Shown here: positions 63,117 to 64,000 of the stretch, one piece after another
Layout: the number at the start of each line of letters is the position of its first letter
How positions within the stretch are numbered: position 1 is the first letter of the stretch
Source of the DNA: Notolepis coatsorum
Lineage: Eukaryota; Chordata; Actinopteri; Aulopiformes; Paralepididae
Assembly (NCBI GenBank): GCA_963971535.1
Contig: OZ020594.1
Span: 112,310,251-112,374,250 of the forward strand
Length of the DNA stretch: 64,000 bases
Reading direction: 5' to 3'
The notes under the pieces: generated by a model
What the model was told of the DNA's origin: nothing
Databases searched by the model: none
What the model saw: the letters and a program-made list of their open reading frames with translations, nothing else
Position numbers and translations under genes: made by a program

Positions 63117-64000
63117 AGTAAGAGTAAGCAGTCCCTGTCCCCTCCTTTACGTCTCTCTTTGTAAGAGTAAGCAGTCCCTGTCCCCTCCTTTATGTCTCTC
63201 TCTGTGAGAGTAAGCAGTCCCTGTCCCCTCCTTTATGTCTCTCTCTGTGAGAGTAAGCAGTCCCTGTCCCCTCCTTTACGTCTCTCTCTGTAAGAGTAAG
63301 CAGTCCCTGTCCCCTCCTTTACGTCTCTCTCTGTAAGAGTAAGCAGTCCCTGTCCCCTCCTTTATGTCTCTCTCTGTGAGAGTAAGCAGTCCCTGTCCCC
63401 TCCTTTACGTCTCTCTCTGTAAGAGTAAGCAGTCCCTGTCCCCTCCTTTACGTCTCTCTCTGTAAGAGTAAGCAGTCCCTGTCCCCTCCTTTACGTCTCT
63501 CTCTGTAAGAGTAAGCAGTCCCTGTCCCCTCCTTTACGTCTCTCTCTCTGTAAGAGTAAGCAGTCCCTGTCCCCTCCTTTACGTCTCTCTCTCTGTAAGA
63601 GTAAGCAGTCCCTGTCCCCTCCTTTACGTCTCTCTCTCTGTAAGAGTAAGCAGTCCCTGTCCCCTCCTTTACGTCTCTCTCTGTAAGAGTAAGCAGTCCC
63701 TGTCCCCTCCTTTACGTCTCTGTAAGAGTAAGCAGTCCCTGTCCCCTCCTTTACGTCTCTGTAAGAGTAAGCAGACCCTGTCCCCTCCTTTACGTCTCTC
63801 TCTGTAAGAGTAAGCAGTCCCTGTCCCCTCCTTTACGTCTCTCTCTGTAAGAGTAAGCAGTCCCTGTCCCCTCCTTTACGTCTCTCTCTGTAAGAGTAAG
63901 CAGTCCCTGTCCCCTCCTTTACGTCTCTCTCTGTAAGAGTAAGCAGACCCTGTCCCCTCCTTTACGTCTCTCTCTGTAAGAGTAAGCAGACCCTGTCCCC
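63117..64000. repeat. 43-bp minisatellite, about 20 units, runs off the window
   Basis: Unit GTAAGAGTAAGCAGTCCCTG plus TCCCCTCCTTTACGTCTCTC and TCT. Variants: TATGTC, loss or gain of CT, AGACCCTG near 63770 and the right edge. Confidence 0.97.

Overview
This 64 kb window looks like intergenic or heterochromatic DNA of a ray-finned (teleost) fish. I found no host gene, rRNA or tRNA gene. Nearly everything that can be named is a transposable element or a tandem array: L2/CR1-type LINEs with short microsatellite 3' tails, tRNA-derived SINEs, many hAT elements with 8-bp target-site duplications (TSDs), TTAA-specific elements, Harbinger/ISL2EU-type elements, BEL/Pao and Ty3/Gypsy fossils, and minisatellites. 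This mixture is typical of teleosts. The species cannot be told from the sequence.

Layout. Positions 1-5.8 kb hold a hAT fragment, a SINE, a truncated L2-type LINE (LINE-A copy 1), a truncated second LINE (LINE-C) carrying a 1.3 kb DNA transposon with a 5-bp TSD, and a third LINE fragment (LINE-D). A 9 kb BEL/Pao element with near-identical LTRs (5830-14883) sits inside LINE-D. From 15.65 to 21.5 kb lies an ISL2EU/THAP-type DNA transposon remnant loaded with a LINE-C tail, a SINE and LINE-A copy 2. Then follow a TTAA MITE with an expanded 52-bp array (21.7-23.5 kb) and a hAT with a large hairpin inside (23.7-25.6 kb). From 26.2 to 36.9 kb there is a deep nest: LINE-B split by a SINE, by a 3.4 kb transposon (itself holding a hAT, a TTAA MITE and a Harbinger MITE) and by LINE-E (itself holding two transposons, one with another hAT inside). 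From 37.9 to 41.4 kb is a nearly intact LINE-C on the minus strand, inserted in an inverted LINE-B. The 42-46 kb stretch has a SINE, a possible solo LTR and another LINE-B. A Gypsy fossil occupies 46.2-49.8 kb. A 31-bp satellite of about 3.5 kb lies at 51.6-55.1 kb. A second, broken BEL/Pao element (minus strand, 55.1-58.9 kb) and a transposon-poor stretch follow, and a 43-bp minisatellite runs off the right edge.

The most notable structure is a long inverted duplication: pieces scattered over 622-22472 reappear, in reverse order and orientation, almost contiguously at 59507-61940. The right arm is therefore an empty-site record for most insertions in the left arm, which has grown from about 2.4 kb to about 22 kb. 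A second, smaller inverted pair (37452-37626 and 51467-51602) lies inside it; one side keeps two copies of a short motif, the other has expanded it to more than 100. Distances and identities are by eye; no alignment was run.
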